Below, in pieces: positions 59,998-60,015 of a stretch of 60,015 nt of DNA (the first letter of the stretch is position 1; each line of letters opens with the position of its first letter). The notes under the pieces are model-generated. The model was given only the letters and a program-made list of their open reading frames with translations. It had not been told where the DNA came from and searched no databases. A program made the position numbers and the translations under genes. This stretch comes from Bryobacterales bacterium. Lineage in GTDB: Bacteria > Acidobacteriota > Terriglobia > Bryobacterales > UBA6623. The stretch covers positions 3,835 to 63,849 of the forward strand of contig JAPPMB010000110.1 in the NCBI GenBank assembly GCA_028819255.1. The letters are read 5' to 3'.

Positions 59998-60015
59998 ATC
60001 GACATCTTATCTCCG
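59969..60015. other. foreign-looking contig tail
   Basis: From about 59969 the sequence becomes AT-rich, ends the receptor early and lacks the codon bias of the gene. With the homopolymer block at the other end, it suggests chimeric or low-quality contig ends. Confidence 0.6.

Noticed and set aside
1..60015. CRISPR arrays, rRNA genes or complete insertion sequences
   Set aside because: No regularly spaced short repeats, rRNA segments or transposase genes were recognised on either strand.

Overview
The window looks like a complete or near-complete contig from a high-GC, free-living or host-associated member of the Acidobacteriota, probably Bryobacterales/Solibacter-like. Lineage markers are two Oar-type TonB-dependent receptors with an N-terminal carboxypeptidase-regulatory domain, a CRTAC1-type FG-GAP/ASPIC-UnbV protein, a TIGR03437-like domain fused to a copper monooxygenase module, and many small Tat-exported enzymes. 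The lineage is an inference from gene content, because no rRNA is present. Both contig ends look artefactual: homopolymer-rich sequence at 1-92 and a foreign-looking tail after about 59968. The first gene (glnD) and the last (a TonB-dependent receptor) are therefore partial.

Layout. 1-6.7 kb: glnD, a degenerate dihydropteroate-synthase homologue, a GNAT enzyme coupled to a TVP38/DedA-like membrane protein, a CREST-like membrane protein and a TIM-barrel isomerase. 6.9-13.8 kb: an outer-membrane uptake block (TPR protein, TonB-dependent receptor, divergent CRTAC1-like protein). 13.9-16.8 kb: exported hydroxypyruvate-isomerase-like protein, then argC-argB. 16.8-19.0 kb: ECF sigma factor, anti-sigma factor with a TonB-C-like tail, and a zinc-ribbon rhomboid protease on one strand. 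19.3-20.7 kb: ROK kinase, YtxH protein, tRNA-Pro(CGG). 20.75-23.1 kb: an AbiE-type toxin-antitoxin insert whose toxin is broken by an in-frame TAG and which is flanked by diverged direct repeats. 23.1-26.9 kb: a HpcH/HpaI aldolase translationally coupled to a complete TRAP transporter. 27.2-31.3 kb: a tightly packed minus-strand operon (dicluster ferredoxin fusion, Cys-rich protein, Tat-exported FMN 2-hydroxyacid dehydrogenase, Tat-exported beta-propeller, tetrahaem cytochrome c). 31.5-37.2 kb: amidohydrolase, XRE/S24 repressor, enoyl-CoA hydratase, 3-methyladenine glycosylase I, double metallo-beta-lactamase lipoprotein. 37.3-45 kb: GT-C-like membrane protein, VapBC, M20 peptidase, sulfatase, M49-like peptidase. 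45.6-49.5 kb: methyltransferase, enoyl-CoA hydratase, haem/copper monooxygenase fusion. 49.8-56.4 kb: purM-purN-tyrS operon, a second VapBC, mtaB, an Nramp relative. 56.4-60 kb: a GC-rich 60-bp tandem repeat and the second TonB-dependent receptor.

The most system-like loci are the 27.2-31.3 kb operon, which reads as a periplasmic hydroxy-acid oxidation chain feeding haems, and the sigma/anti-sigma/rhomboid cluster, which could be a regulated-proteolysis signalling unit. At many starts a TANNNT hexamer ends 5-7 nt before the start codon, which points to widespread leaderless transcription; one divergent gene pair shares overlapping -10 elements.
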